Notes: generated by a model not told the origin, from the letters alone. A DNA stretch of 64,000 nt from Bradyrhizobium sp. U87765 SZCCT0048 (GCF_018131225.1 NZ_JAFCMM010000002.1:558001-622000); one strand, 5' to 3'. Positions 29,779 through 39,330 are shown, counted from the first letter of the stretch. Translations and numbers: made by a program.

Positions 29779-30618
29779 TCAGGACGTGCAGCTGAAATCC
29801 GGCGGCCGCTTCTCGACGAAGGCCCGCACCGCCTCGCGATGTGCCATCGTACCGGCGGCCGCGACCATGTTGTCCGCCTCATGATCGAGCGACGACAGGA
29901 AGTCCGCGGTCAGGGCATGGTCGAGATTGTCCTTGATGCCGGCGAAGGCCTCCGTGGGTCCGGCGGCGAGGCGCGCGGCCCAGGCCAGGGCCGCGGCCTG
30001 CAGTTCGGCATCGGGCACCACGCGGTTGATCAGGCCCAGCGCCTCGCCGCGGCGCGCGTCGATACGCTCGCCGAAGAACATCAGTTCGCGGGCCCGCGCC
30101 GGGCCGGCGAGGCGGGTCAGCAACCAGGAGATGCCGTAGTCGCCGGTCAGCGCGATGCGGGCGTAGCCCGTGGCGAGGAAGGCGCTCTCGGCCGCGATCC
30201 GCAGGTCGCAGGCGAGCGCGATGGCGAGGCCAGCGCCAGCCGCCGCGCCCGGCAGCGCCGCGATGGTCGGCTTGCGCACGCCCACCAGCGCCCCGGTCAG
30301 GGTGCGCTGGCGCTCGCGCAGCCGCGCCACCTTGTCGGCCTGGGACAGCTCCGCGCCCGAGGCGCGATCGCCCATGCCCTTGACGTCGCCGCCGGCACAG
30401 AACGCGGTCCCGGTGCCGGTGAGCAACAGCGCGCCAACGGCGGGATCGTCGCCCATCCGGCGGATCATCCGCCGCAGCGCCGGAGTCAGCTGGTCCGACA
30501 GCGCGTTGCGGGCGTCAGGACGGTTGAAGGTGATAATGGCGACGCGGTCACGCAGCGAGCACAGCAGCTCGGGCGTTCCGGTGTCGATCTCTTGGCCGAT
30601 CGTCGGGGATGCGGTCAT
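29779..30618 (-). CDS. Enoyl-CoA hydratase/isomerase (crotonase) family protein
   Basis: 279 aa. Crotonase fold with the oxyanion-hole loops GTAFCAGGDVKGM and PGAAAGAGLAIALACDLRIAAESA. The position of the first catalytic glutamate of hydratases is replaced in GAGLAIA, while an acidic residue is kept in the second block (ALTGDYGISWLLTRL). That layout is seen in isomerase-type members (PaaG-like) and in others of unknown substrate. It probably acts on an acyl-CoA in fatty-acid or aromatic breakdown. A perfect hairpin separates it from pntB. Confidence 0.85.
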   Translation of the reverse strand: MTASPTIGQEIDTGTPELLCSLRDRVAIITFNRPDARNALSDQLTPALRRMIRRMGDDPAVGALLLTGTGTAFCAGGDVKGMGDRASGAELSQADKVARLRERQRTLTGALVGVRKPTIAALPGAAAGAGLAIALACDLRIAAESAFLATGYARIALTGDYGISWLLTRLAGPARARELMFFGERIDARRGEALGLINRVVPDAELQAAALAWAARLAAGPTEAFAGIKDNLDHALTADFLSSLDHEADNMVAAAGTMAHREAVRAFVEKRPPDFSCTS

Positions 30619-30651
30619 GGCGGCCTCGGGCTGGGGACGGCCGCACTATAG

Positions 30652-30682
30652 ACCAGTCAGTGCCGTTTTGGCACTGACTGGT
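30652..30682. terminator. Perfect hairpin downstream of pntB
   Basis: 13-bp perfect arms, 30652-30664 and 30670-30682, with a 5-base loop. It is located between the pntB stop and the crotonase start and would stop the pnt operon transcript (minus strand). Confidence 0.75.
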
Positions 30683-30697
30683 GGACGCTCGACGGCG

Positions 30698-32098
30698 TCA
30701 CATCGCCTTGACGATGCTCTCGGTGACCTTCTTGGCGTCGCCCAGCAGCATCATGGTATTGTCGCGATAAAACAGCGGGTTATCGATGCCCGCGTAACCC
30801 GACGCCAGCGACCGCTTGATGAACATCACGGTGCCGGCCTTCCAGACCTGCAGCACAGGCATGCCGTAGATTGGTGAGGTCGGGTCTTCTTCGGCCGCCG
30901 GGTTTGTGACGTCGTTGGCGCCGATGACGAAGGCAATGTCGGCCTGGGCGAACTCGGAGTTGATGTCCTCGAGCTCGAACACCTCATCGTAGGGCACATT
31001 GGCTTCCGCCAGCAGCACGTTCATGTGCCCGGGCATGCGGCCCGCCACCGGATGGATGGCGTACTTCACCTCGACGCCTTCCTTCTTCAGGATGTCGCCC
31101 ATCTCGCGCAGCGCGTGCTGCGCCTGGGCGACCGCCATGCCGTAGCCCGGCACGATGATCACCTTCTGGGCGTTCTTCATGATGAAGGCCGCGTCATCCG
31201 CCGATCCCAGCTTGACCGGCTTGGCTTCACCGCCGCCTCCGCCGCCGGCCGCCGCGGTCTCGCCGCCGAAGCCGCCGAGGATGACCGAGAAGAACGAGCG
31301 GTTCATCGCGTGGCACATGATGTAGGACAGGATCGCGCCGGACGAGCCGACAAGCGCGCCGGTGATGATCAGCGCCGAGTTGCCGAGCGTGAAGCCGATG
31401 CCCGCGGCCGCCCAGCCCGAGTACGAGTTCAGCATCGAGATCACGACCGGCATGTCGGCGCCGCCGATCGGGATGATCAGCAGCGCGCCGAGCACCAGCG
31501 CGATGATGGTGATCAGCCAGAAGTCGACCTGACTCTGGGACGTGACGAGGCCATAGATGAAGAAGATCAGCGCCAGCCCGAGCACGATGTTGATGATGTG
31601 CCGCGCCGGCAGGATGATCGGCTTGCCGCTCATGCGGCCCGACAGCTTGAGGAACGCGATCACCGAACCGGTGAAGGTCAGCGCGCCGATGGCGACGCCG
31701 AGCGACATCTCGACGAGGCTGGAGCCATGGATGTTGCCGCGGCTGCCGATGTCGAAGGCGCCGGGCGCGTAGAACGCCGCCGCCGCGACCAGCACCGCCG
31801 CCATGCCGACCAGCGAGTGAAAGGCGGCGACCAGTTCCGGCATCGAGGTCATCGGCACGCGGCGGGCGATCACCGCGCCGATGCCGCCGCCGATGGCGAT
31901 GCCGAGGATCACCAGCAGCCAGGCGATGCCACCGGACGGCGGATGCGCCGCAAGCGTGGTGCCGATGGCGATCGCCATGCCGGCCATGCCGAGGAAGTTG
32001 CCCTGCCGGCTCGACGCCGGGCTCGACAGCCCGCGCAGCGACAGGATGAAGAGCGCGCCGGCCAGAAGATACAGCAGCGCGGAAAGATTGGCGTTCAT
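30698..32098 (-). CDS. pntB: NAD(P) transhydrogenase subunit beta
   Basis: 466 aa. Carries the second membrane domain (about nine helices through residue 265) and the NADP(H)-binding domain III: KVIIVPGYGMAVAQAQHALREMGDIL, HPVAGRMPGHMNVLLAEA, and FVIGANDVTNPAAEEDPTSPIYGMPVL. Together with PntA1 and PntA2 it drives hydride transfer from NADH to NADP+ with proton entry. A Gly-rich linker (EAAAGGGGGG type, near residue 280) precedes domain III. Last gene of the pnt operon. Confidence 0.96.
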   Translation of the reverse strand: MNANLSALLYLLAGALFILSLRGLSSPASSRQGNFLGMAGMAIAIGTTLAAHPPSGGIAWLLVILGIAIGGGIGAVIARRVPMTSMPELVAAFHSLVGMAAVLVAAAAFYAPGAFDIGSRGNIHGSSLVEMSLGVAIGALTFTGSVIAFLKLSGRMSGKPIILPARHIINIVLGLALIFFIYGLVTSQSQVDFWLITIIALVLGALLIIPIGGADMPVVISMLNSYSGWAAAGIGFTLGNSALIITGALVGSSGAILSYIMCHAMNRSFFSVILGGFGGETAAAGGGGGGEAKPVKLGSADDAAFIMKNAQKVIIVPGYGMAVAQAQHALREMGDILKKEGVEVKYAIHPVAGRMPGHMNVLLAEANVPYDEVFELEDINSEFAQADIAFVIGANDVTNPAAEEDPTSPIYGMPVLQVWKAGTVMFIKRSLASGYAGIDNPLFYRDNTMMLLGDAKKVTESIVKAM

Positions 32099-32120
32099 TT
32101 CAATGCCCCCCAGATCGCGC

Positions 32121-32444
32121 TTACTTCTGCTTCTTCTTGTACATCGCCAGCATGCGCTGGGTGACGAGGAAGCCGCCGAAGATGTTCACCGATGCGAAGA
32201 TCAGCGCGACGAAGCCGAAGCCCCGCGCCCACAGCGAAGCCTCGCCGTCGCCGACCAGCGCGACACCGACCGCGAGCAGCGCGCCGACCACGATCACCGA
32301 GGAGATCGCGTTGGTCACCGACATCAGCGGCGTGTGCAGCGCGGGAGTCACCGACCACACCACGAAGTAGCCGACGAACACGGCAAGGACGAAAATCGAC
32401 AGCCGAAACACGAACGGATCGACGGCCTGCACGACATGTTCCAT
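32121..32444 (-). CDS. pntA2: NAD(P) transhydrogenase subunit alpha, membrane part
   Basis: 107 aa from ATG 32444, with AAGGAG nicely spaced upstream. Three to four membrane helices ([61 protein letters not shown]) match the membrane portion that is fused to the C-terminus of PntA in E. coli. Separate small genes of this type are usual in alphaproteobacteria such as Rhodospirillum. The ending [11 protein letters not shown] is typical. Sits 11 bases after pntA1 and 22 before pntB. Confidence 0.93.
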   Translation of the reverse strand: MEHVVQAVDPFVFRLSIFVLAVFVGYFVVWSVTPALHTPLMSVTNAISSVIVVGALLAVGVALVGDGEASLWARGFGFVALIFASVNIFGGFLVTQRMLAMYKKKQK

Positions 32445-32455
32445 GGCGGCTCTCC

Positions 32456-33586
32456 TTATGCGCTCTTCGGCTGGAAGTTCGGGTGGATGACCGCACCGTC
32501 CCTGGTCAGCGCGGTGGCCTTGACCAGGTCGTCGTCCCACTTCACCGCGAGCGCCTTGGTCGACTTGTCGACCAGCGTCTCGATGAAGGCGAACAGATTC
32601 TTGGCATAGAGCGCGGAAGCCGAAGCGGCGACGCGGCCGGCAAGGTTCGGGAAGCCGACGATCTTGATGCCGTCGAGGTCGACGACCTCGCCCGACTTCA
32701 CGCCCTCGACATTGCCGCCGCGCTCGACAGCGAGATCGACCAGCACGGAGCCCGGCTTCATCGACTTCACCATGTCGCTGGAAACGAGGCGCGGCGCCGG
32801 CCGGCCCGGGATCAGCGCCGTGGTGATGACGATGTCCTGCTTCTTGATATGCTCGGCGGTCAGCGCGGCCTGCTTTGCCTGATACTCCCTGGACATTTCC
32901 TTGGCATAGCCGCCGGCGGTCTCGGCCTGCTTGAACTCGTCGTCCTCGACCGCGATGAACTTGGCCCCGAGGGACTCGACCTGCTCCTTCACCGCCGGGC
33001 GCACGTCCGTCGCGGTGACGATCGCGCCGAGGCGGCGGGCCGTGGCGATCGCCTGCAGGCCGGCAACGCCGACGCCCATCACGAATACCTTGGCGGCGGG
33101 CACGGTGCCGGCCGCAGTCATCATCATCGGGAAGGCACGGCCGAACGCGTCCGCCGCCTCGATCACGGCGCGGTAGCCGGCGAGATTGGCCTGCGACGAC
33201 AGTACGTCCATCACCTGCGCGCGGGTGATGCGGGGCATCAGCTCCATCGCGAACGCGGCAACGCCGGCATCCGCCATGCTCTTGAGCGCGGCATCGTTGC
33301 CGTAGGGGTCCATGATCGCGATGACCAGCGCGCCGCGCTTGTAGGCGGCGAGTTCGCTCGCCTCCGGCCGCTTCACCTTGATGACGATGTCGGCGTCCTT
33401 GACCGCATCTGCGGCGACGGTTGCGCCCGCTGCCTGGTACTCGGCGTCCGGCACGCCGGACTTGACGCCCGCGCCCGGCTCGACCGCGACCTCGGCGCCC
33501 AGCGCCTTGAATTTCTTCACGGTCTCGGGCACCGCCGCGACACGCGGTTCGGCCGCATCGATTTCTTTGGCAATGGCAATTTTCAT
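32456..33586 (-). CDS. pntA1: NAD(P) transhydrogenase subunit alpha, NAD-binding part
   Basis: 376 aa from ATG 33586 (GGGGGGAAAC before it). Domain I with the alanine-dehydrogenase/PntA fold: [20 protein letters not shown], a Rossmann motif [24 protein letters not shown], and [33 protein letters not shown]. It binds NAD(H) and docks on the membrane subunits. The long frame 32121-33617 is the wrong reading frame for this stretch; only its end is real (pntA2). Confidence 0.95.
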   Translation of the reverse strand: MKIAIAKEIDAAEPRVAAVPETVKKFKALGAEVAVEPGAGVKSGVPDAEYQAAGATVAADAVKDADIVIKVKRPEASELAAYKRGALVIAIMDPYGNDAALKSMADAGVAAFAMELMPRITRAQVMDVLSSQANLAGYRAVIEAADAFGRAFPMMMTAAGTVPAAKVFVMGVGVAGLQAIATARRLGAIVTATDVRPAVKEQVESLGAKFIAVEDDEFKQAETAGGYAKEMSREYQAKQAALTAEHIKKQDIVITTALIPGRPAPRLVSSDMVKSMKPGSVLVDLAVERGGNVEGVKSGEVVDLDGIKIVGFPNLAGRVAASASALYAKNLFAFIETLVDKSTKALAVKWDDDLVKATALTRDGAVIHPNFQPKSA

Positions 33587-33658
33587 GTTTCCCCCCTGCG
33601 GCCGAGCGGTCGCACACAATTCAGCCGCCGGCGACGAGCGCCGGCGGGACAGACGTGA

Positions 33659-33811
33659 TCAGAGAAGGAAGATCGCCATCAGCACGACGAGCAGGATGAC
33701 CGCGGTGGTGCCCCAGGTCACGAACTTCAGGAAGCCCTCGTAGGTGGCCTCGTGCGCGGGATAGTCGTTCCCGTCCGCGGTGGTGTAGGCAACTTCACTA
33801 TGGTTGGCCAT
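33659..33811 (-). CDS. aa3-type cytochrome c oxidase subunit IV
   Basis: 50 aa, read by eye on the minus strand: begins MANHSEVAYTTADGNDYPAH, continues EATYEGFLKFVTWGT and has one membrane helix TTAVILLVVLMAIFLL at the end. That is the bacterial aa3 oxidase subunit IV family, a single-helix subunit that packs beside subunits I and III. A ribosome-binding site GGAGGGG lies upstream. It is the first gene of the pnt cluster (72 bases before pntA1), a linkage seen in related alphaproteobacteria. The other cox genes are not in this window. Confidence 0.88.
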   Translation of the reverse strand: MANHSEVAYTTADGNDYPAHEATYEGFLKFVTWGTTAVILLVVLMAIFLL

Positions 33812-33991
33812 CGGTCCCCTCCAGCATCTTAAAAAAGGTATCGGGAATTAGCCCAATTGTGCATCAAGGGCAATGTCCGACGCTACCTTATCTGCCTGAT
33901 TAAACGGCCCTAAACGCCCGATTAAAGAGCGCGCAAGCACGGCTTGCAATGCGATTCGGCCAAGTTTTTCACGATGTGGGATTTGGGAGGC

Positions 33992-34017
33992 GGGCGCAAT
34001 CGACGACGACTGCGCCC
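33992..34017 (-). terminator. Weak hairpin downstream of pepF
   Basis: 7-bp arms 33992-33998 and 34011-34017 with a 12-base loop, 21 bases after the pepF stop (minus strand). No T tail, so weak. Confidence 0.3.
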
Positions 34018-34037
34018 AGCGCCCGGATCGTCCGCCG

Positions 34038-35945
34038 TCAGCCCATCGCCTCGAGTTCGGAAATCATGCCCTCGATCACCGACAGGCCGCCGTCCCAGAA
34101 CGTCGGGTCCTTGGCATCGAGACCGAACGGCTTCAGCAATTCCGAATAATGCCGCGTGCCGCCCGCCGCGAGCATCGCGAGGTAACGCTCGGCGAAGCCT
34201 TCGGCCGCGCGCTCATAGACCGCATAGAGCGAGTTCACGAGGCAGTCGCCGAACGCATAGGCGTAGACGTAGAACGGCGAATGGATGAAGTGCGGGATGT
34301 ACATCCAATAGGTTTCGTACCCCGGCTTGATCTCGATCGCCGGTCCGAGACTCTCGCCCTGGACCGACAGCCACAGCTCACCGAGGCGCTGGGCGGTGAG
34401 CTCGCCGTTGCGGCGCTCGGTGTGCACCGCCCGCTCGAAGGTGTAAAACGCGATCTGCCGCACCACCGTGTTGATCATGTCCTCGACCTTGCCGGCGAGC
34501 AGCGCCTGGCGCTGCTTGCCCGCCTTGGTCGACGCCAGCAGGCGCTTGAAGGTCAGCATCTCGCCGAACACGCTCGCGGTCTCGGCGAGCGTCAGCGGCG
34601 TCGGCGCCATCAGCGCGCCGTTCTTCGCCGCCAGCACCTGGTGCACGCCATGGCCGAGTTCGTGTGCCAGCACCATGACGTCGCGCGGCTTGCCCTGGTA
34701 GTTGAGCAGCACGTAAGGGTGCGCCGACGGCGTCGTGGGATGGGAGAACGCGCCCGGCGCCTTGCCTGGCCGCACCGGCGCGTCGATCCAGCGCTCGTCG
34801 AAAAAGCGCGAGGCGATGTCGGCCATCTGCGGCGAGAACGCGCCGTAGGCGCCGAGCACCATCTTCCGCGCTTCGGGCCAGGCGATGGTGCCGGTGGCCG
34901 CGAACGGCAGCGGCGCATTGCGATCCCAGAACGGCAGCTGCTTCTTGCCGAACCAGCGCGCCTTCAGCGCATAGTAGCGATGCGAGATCCGCGGATAGGC
35001 CGCACGCACCGACGCCACCAGCGCATCCACCACCTCGCGTTCGACACGGTTGGAGAGATGGCGGGAATCGGCAATGTCGCCGAAGCCGCGCCAGCGATCG
35101 GAGATTTCCTTGTCCTTGGCGAGCGTATTGGTGATCAGTGCGAAGGTGCGCTCGTTCGCCTTGAAGGTCTTGGCCAGCGCCTGCGCCGCGGCCTTGCGCT
35201 TGTCCGGCGCGCGGTCCTGCATCAGGCTCAGGGTCGGCTCGATGGCAAGGTCCTTGCCGGCGATCCTGAAGCGCAGCCCGGCGATGGTCTGGTCGAACAG
35301 CCTGTTCCAGGCGGCATAGCCGCTGACCGACTTCTCGTGGAACAGCTGCTCGACGCGGTCCTCGAGCTGATAGGGCTTGTCCTTGCGGATATCCTCGAGC
35401 CACGGCCGGTAATGGCCGAGCTCCGGCGTCTCCATCGCCTGCTCCAGCAGCGCATCGTCGATGCGGTTGAGCTCGAGCGTGAAGAACAGCAGGTGCACCG
35501 AGGCCGCCGTGATGCGCTCGGAGACGTCGCCATAGAACTTGGAAATCGCCGGATCGACGGTGTCGCCGGCATGGACGAGGCCTGCGAAAGACACCAGGCG
35601 TCCGGCGAGATCGTCGATCGCCTCGAAGCTGCGTACGGCCTCCGCGAGCCAGACGCCGCCATTGGCCGCTGCAACGCCCTCGGCGAGCTTGCCCTTGTAG
35701 GCGGTCTCGAACCCGATGCAATCGGCCTCGAGCTTGTCGAGGTCGCGCGCGATCTCCGGCGCGTCGATCGAGGGATAGAGGTCCGCCAGGTTCCACTCCG
35801 GCAAACGGCCTTGCGCGCTCTTTGCCGCGGCCTTGCGGGCCGGCTTGACGGCGGCCTTCGGGGCGGTCTTGACGGCTTTCGCAGACTTTGCGGCGGGCTT
35901 GGCTGTGGGCTTGGCGGCGCGGCGGGTCGCAGGTTTCGCGGGCAT
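34038..35945 (-). CDS. pepF: M3 family oligoendopeptidase F
   Basis: 635 aa from ATG 35945. The zinc-metalloprotease motif HELGH is in MVLAHELGHGVHQVLA, with the third ligand glutamate expected in LTLAETASVFGEML downstream. Other M3B stretches are GAFSHPTTPSAHPYVLLNY (substrate site) and IPHFIHSPFYVYAYAFGDCLVNSLY. It cleaves cytosolic peptides of roughly 7-17 residues. The first 45 residues (before RLPEWNLADLYPSID) are Lys/Ala/Pro-rich, basic, and not part of the usual PepF N-terminus. Single gene. Confidence 0.93.
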   Translation of the reverse strand: MPAKPATRRAAKPTAKPAAKSAKAVKTAPKAAVKPARKAAAKSAQGRLPEWNLADLYPSIDAPEIARDLDKLEADCIGFETAYKGKLAEGVAAANGGVWLAEAVRSFEAIDDLAGRLVSFAGLVHAGDTVDPAISKFYGDVSERITAASVHLLFFTLELNRIDDALLEQAMETPELGHYRPWLEDIRKDKPYQLEDRVEQLFHEKSVSGYAAWNRLFDQTIAGLRFRIAGKDLAIEPTLSLMQDRAPDKRKAAAQALAKTFKANERTFALITNTLAKDKEISDRWRGFGDIADSRHLSNRVEREVVDALVASVRAAYPRISHRYYALKARWFGKKQLPFWDRNAPLPFAATGTIAWPEARKMVLGAYGAFSPQMADIASRFFDERWIDAPVRPGKAPGAFSHPTTPSAHPYVLLNYQGKPRDVMVLAHELGHGVHQVLAAKNGALMAPTPLTLAETASVFGEMLTFKRLLASTKAGKQRQALLAGKVEDMINTVVRQIAFYTFERAVHTERRNGELTAQRLGELWLSVQGESLGPAIEIKPGYETYWMYIPHFIHSPFYVYAYAFGDCLVNSLYAVYERAAEGFAERYLAMLAAGGTRHYSELLKPFGLDAKDPTFWDGGLSVIEGMISELEAMG

Positions 35946-36104
35946 GAAGGGGTGGACCTCGGAAGCAGAGACGAACGAACGGATGCCACGCGAGCCGGCC
36001 GGCGCACGCCTGCATCCACCCACAGCATATGTGCCCCGGACGGATTCGATCAACCATCGATCCCATGACGTTCCGATGACCGGGCCGTCATGTCGCGCCC
36101 TGCA

Positions 36105-36890
36105 TCAGGGCACCGCGACAGGGAACGCGAGCGTGGCGTTGTAGAGATCGCTGTCGGCAAGTTGCCGCAGTCTGGCCGGCTTCACCTCGTGGTCGATCGC
36201 GAGCAGGTGCGGGCCGGCCTTGACCAGCGGGATCGCGACGATGCCCGTGACGTCGCTGCGGAATTTCGGAATGTCGTTCTCGGCCATCGCGGTGACGCCA
36301 TCGCCGCGCTCGACCAGAACGCCGGCGAGCGGCCGGCCACGGAACAGCACCTTGACGCGCAGCATCTGCCCGGGTGCCGCCGCCGCCGGATCAGACAGCG
36401 GCACCAGCTCGAGCTCGTGGCCGAGCACTTTGCTCCACGGCGCATCGCGGCCGGTGATCGCCTTGGCGAACTTCACCGACCACATGCCCTTGCGCGCGTC
36501 CGGATACATCAGCTTGCTGCTGTTGCGGTAGCTGCCGTCGGCGGTCTGCACCCAGAAGCCGTTGTCGTAGCGCGCCGCCAGCAGTTCGGCCCCGCCGGTA
36601 TCCGGCGCAGTGAGCACGAAGGTGTCGTCGACGACCGCGGGCGCCAGCTTGCCGATCAGCGAGGTCTTGCCGTCACGCGTGATCGCCTCGATCTCCAGCA
36701 CCTTGTCGGCCAGCGGCGGCGGCCGGTCGCCGGGATGGCCGTAATTGACCACGACACGCGCGCCGGCGCCGTCCCCGGTGCGGGACAGCCAGAGGTCATG
36801 GGCCTCGGCGGCCGGCGCCGCGACGATGCAGGCGGCAATGGCGGCGAGCGACAGGAAACGCACCGTCGTCTTCATGTCATGCGTGTTCAT
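36105..36890 (-). CDS. DUF4198 exported protein, probable nickel-uptake accessory (NikK-like)
   Basis: 261 aa from ATG 36890, which overlaps the TonB-receptor stop by ATGA; ATG 36875 (MKTTVRF) would give a shorter signal peptide. The signal peptide ends AAEAHDLWLSR, so the mature protein starts with an N-terminal histidine near the cleavage site, a known metal-binding style of this family. DUF4198 proteins are found with nickel and cobalt transporters. Together with the NikR operator upstream, a nickel-related periplasmic role is likely, although no ECF transporter is present in this window. Confidence 0.82.
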   Translation of the reverse strand: MNTHDMKTTVRFLSLAAIAACIVAAPAAEAHDLWLSRTGDGAGARVVVNYGHPGDRPPPLADKVLEIEAITRDGKTSLIGKLAPAVVDDTFVLTAPDTGGAELLAARYDNGFWVQTADGSYRNSSKLMYPDARKGMWSVKFAKAITGRDAPWSKVLGHELELVPLSDPAAAAPGQMLRVKVLFRGRPLAGVLVERGDGVTAMAENDIPKFRSDVTGIVAIPLVKAGPHLLAIDHEVKPARLRQLADSDLYNATLAFPVAVP

Positions 36891-39130
36891 TTCACGACCA
36901 TTTTGGTTGTGGGGAGCGCCATGGCCGCAGGGACAGGCAGGCGATAGCTCAGGCCCGCGAGCAGCGTGAGCCGCGCCTGAGGGCTGGTGACGATATCGGC
37001 GGACGACGCCGTGACCGGATCACCGAGATTGATCGCGATCTCGCTGGTGCGGTCGCCCGGATACCATGTCGCCTGGGTGAACGCGGTCCAGCCCTCGGGC
37101 CAGCCATAGGCCAGCCGCCCGGTCACCCGCGAGTACGGCGAGGTCGTGAGCTGGCCATCCTGGGTCAGCTTCTTGCGGCCGACAAAGGTGACGTAGGCCG
37201 AGCCGAACAGGCGCTGCGCATTCCACGTCGCGACGTCGAAATCGACGCCGACATTGGCGACATAGTCAGGCACGTTGGGGACATAGAACGACGGCGCGCT
37301 GTCGAGCAGCCGCGCGGTGACCTCGCCATAGTTCGCGAACAGCGCGAGGCTGCGGTCGGGGGCCTTCACCAGCAGCAGGCGGGCGTCGAGATCGAAGCCG
37401 TCGCGGCGGGCATGGCCGAGAAACGACACCGGCAACCCCGGCGCCTGCTGGAATGATTCATTCTCCGAGAACGTGCTCCACGCGTCGACCTGGAACGAGA
37501 AACGATCGAAGCGCAGCTGCGCACCGACCTCCTTGCTCTCGATCTTGAACGGCTTGATCCCGGGATTGCCGATCACTTCCAGGGCGGCGTCGATGCTGCG
37601 GAAGCCCTGCCCGTAATTGGCGTAGAGTTCGAGCCACGACAGCGGCGTGATCGACACGCCGGCCTTGGGGCTCAGCACGCCCGGCGACAGCGTCTGCGAA
37701 TTCGCCGGCGTCAGATTGTCCTTGAGGTCATAGACAAACCGGTCGTAGCGGCCGCCGCCGGTGAGCTTCAGCCATTCGAGCGGTTTGACCTGCAGCTGGG
37801 CGAAGCCGGCGAGACTGGTCTGGTCGATGCCGAGGTTCGCCGTCGGATTGACCAGCGCGCGGGCGACCGTGCTGCCCTGGAAGGCGTCGATGCTGTCGGT
37901 GCGCCAGCTGCCACCGACGAGAAGCTGCACCGGCAATACATCGCCGACGGCGCCGGTCCACACCTTGCGAACCGTACCGCCCGCGGTGACGCGATCGTCC
38001 TGCTGCCAGCGCTGGCCGCCGCCGAAATCGGCGTAGCGGTTCGACAGGCTGTGGTTGACATAGAGCACGCCGGACAGCTCCTGGTCGGGCGCGCCGGCGC
38101 TGTAGTTGGCGACGAGGTTTTCATAGTATCGGTTGCCGCCGTCAGTGGCGTTGACGGCGGTGCGCGGCGACAGTGTCCCAGCGAGCACCGCATCGCGGCT
38201 GATGTAACCGGGGGCGCCGAAGGTGCTGCCGTAGGCCTGCAGGTTCACCGACAGCTGGCCGTCGGTGCCGACGCGGGTCGTCACCGTATTGAAGGCGTTG
38301 TAGCGGTCGACGCCGCTGTTATCGCGGCTGCCGTCGGTGTGGTAGCCCTCCCAGGCGATGTAGGGATCGACCGCCTTGCCCTGGCTGCTGTAGGTGATCA
38401 GCCCCCGCCCGGTGCCGAACGAGCCGCCGGAGGCCGTCACGCTCGCGACCGGCTCGGAGCGTTTGGTGACGATATTGACGGAGCCACCGAGACTGGAATC
38501 GCCGTACTCGACCGAGAACGGCCCGCGGATGATGTCGACGCGCTGGATGGCCTCGGGAATGAGGATGTTGAGGTCGGCATAGTTCGGTGTGTGCAGCGAC
38601 GACACCTGGTTGATCGGCACACCATCGATGAAATAGGCGATATCGCGGCCATGCTCGGCCTCGGTGTAGCCGCGCATGGCAATGCCGTAGCCGAGCGCGC
38701 CCTGACCGAAATTGGAGATGTTGACGCCGGGCAGCGACCTGAAGAGATCGCCGTAGGTGGCGATCGGGCTGCGGCTGACCCAGGCCGCGTCGAGCGTAGT
38801 GCTCGCCGCCGGCAGCGCCGATACCGCCGTCGACAGGTCGTTGCGGCGCGGCCCCTGCGCGGCGCCGGGCCCGCCCGTCGTGACGGCGGCCGGCACGAGA
38901 CGCGGCGGCTGGACCGCGCGAGGCGCGGTCGCCTGACGCTGCGCGGCGGCGCGTCGGTCGGCGGAGCGGCGCTTTGCCACCACTGTCGGCGCCGTCACGG
39001 TGACCGGCGCGAGCTGTCGCGCCTCGTTCTGCGGCACCGTCGTCTGCGCCGACGCCGGCGGCACGGCCATCGCGGCGCCGATCAGAAATCCCGAAACGGC
39101 CGCTGTCGTCCGGCCTCCACGCACTGTCAT
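36887..39130 (-). CDS. TonB-dependent outer-membrane receptor, probably for nickel
   Basis: 747 aa from ATG 39130, giving a signal peptide that ends PPASAQ; the frame extends 48 residues further upstream but across the NikR operator region. After a Pro/Ala/Arg-rich stretch containing LAPVTVTAP (TonB-box-like) there is the plug domain: YGDLFRSLPGVNISNFGQGALGYGIAMRGY, IAYFIDGVPINQVSS, IQRVDIIRGPFSVEYGDSSLGGSVNIVTKRS. The barrel runs to the end and finishes RLTLLAGLSYRLPVP. Such receptors take up scarce metal chelates at the expense of TonB energy. The exact NikR operator in front of it points to nickel. Confidence 0.93.
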   Translation of the reverse strand: MTVRGGRTTAAVSGFLIGAAMAVPPASAQTTVPQNEARQLAPVTVTAPTVVAKRRSADRRAAAQRQATAPRAVQPPRLVPAAVTTGGPGAAQGPRRNDLSTAVSALPAASTTLDAAWVSRSPIATYGDLFRSLPGVNISNFGQGALGYGIAMRGYTEAEHGRDIAYFIDGVPINQVSSLHTPNYADLNILIPEAIQRVDIIRGPFSVEYGDSSLGGSVNIVTKRSEPVASVTASGGSFGTGRGLITYSSQGKAVDPYIAWEGYHTDGSRDNSGVDRYNAFNTVTTRVGTDGQLSVNLQAYGSTFGAPGYISRDAVLAGTLSPRTAVNATDGGNRYYENLVANYSAGAPDQELSGVLYVNHSLSNRYADFGGGQRWQQDDRVTAGGTVRKVWTGAVGDVLPVQLLVGGSWRTDSIDAFQGSTVARALVNPTANLGIDQTSLAGFAQLQVKPLEWLKLTGGGRYDRFVYDLKDNLTPANSQTLSPGVLSPKAGVSITPLSWLELYANYGQGFRSIDAALEVIGNPGIKPFKIESKEVGAQLRFDRFSFQVDAWSTFSENESFQQAPGLPVSFLGHARRDGFDLDARLLLVKAPDRSLALFANYGEVTARLLDSAPSFYVPNVPDYVANVGVDFDVATWNAQRLFGSAYVTFVGRKKLTQDGQLTTSPYSRVTGRLAYGWPEGWTAFTQATWYPGDRTSEIAINLGDPVTASSADIVTSPQARLTLLAGLSYRLPVPAAMALPTTKMVVK

Positions 39131-39278
39131 GCCCGCACAGGGCCGCGCAGATATGCCTCCCGCGGGAGAAACACCTCCTGCAAGCCCCACCCCTCTCTGG
39201 AACGGACCGCGTTTTCGTCGCACAGTCGCGACCGCGCCCCGCTCGAATGACTCCGGCGCAGCGACGTTACCCACCCCG

Positions 39279-39306
39279 GTATGACGTTACAAGAAAAACG
39301 TCATAC
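39279..39306. promoter_or_regulatory. NikR operator, GTATGA-N16-TCATAC
   Basis: An exact match to the E. coli NikR consensus: GTATGA at 39279-39284, 16 bases, TCATAC at 39301-39306. The two halves extend to an 8-bp palindrome (GTATGACG and CGTCATAC). It lies in the divergent region, 24 bases before nikR and about 150 before the TonB receptor, so it could control both. This sets the two divergent genes in a nickel regulon. Confidence 0.9.
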
Positions 39307-39330
39307 CCATTCCCCGATCGTGGATCCCCG

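Noticed and set aside
32445-33617. Upstream part of the 498-residue frame that ends in pntA2
   Set aside because: Only the last 107 residues are a real protein; the rest is Arg/Gly-rich and overlaps pntA1 in another frame.
34149-36068. 639-residue frame opposite pepF
   Set aside because: Arg/Leu/Val-rich shadow; the opposite strand carries a full M3 peptidase with HELGH.
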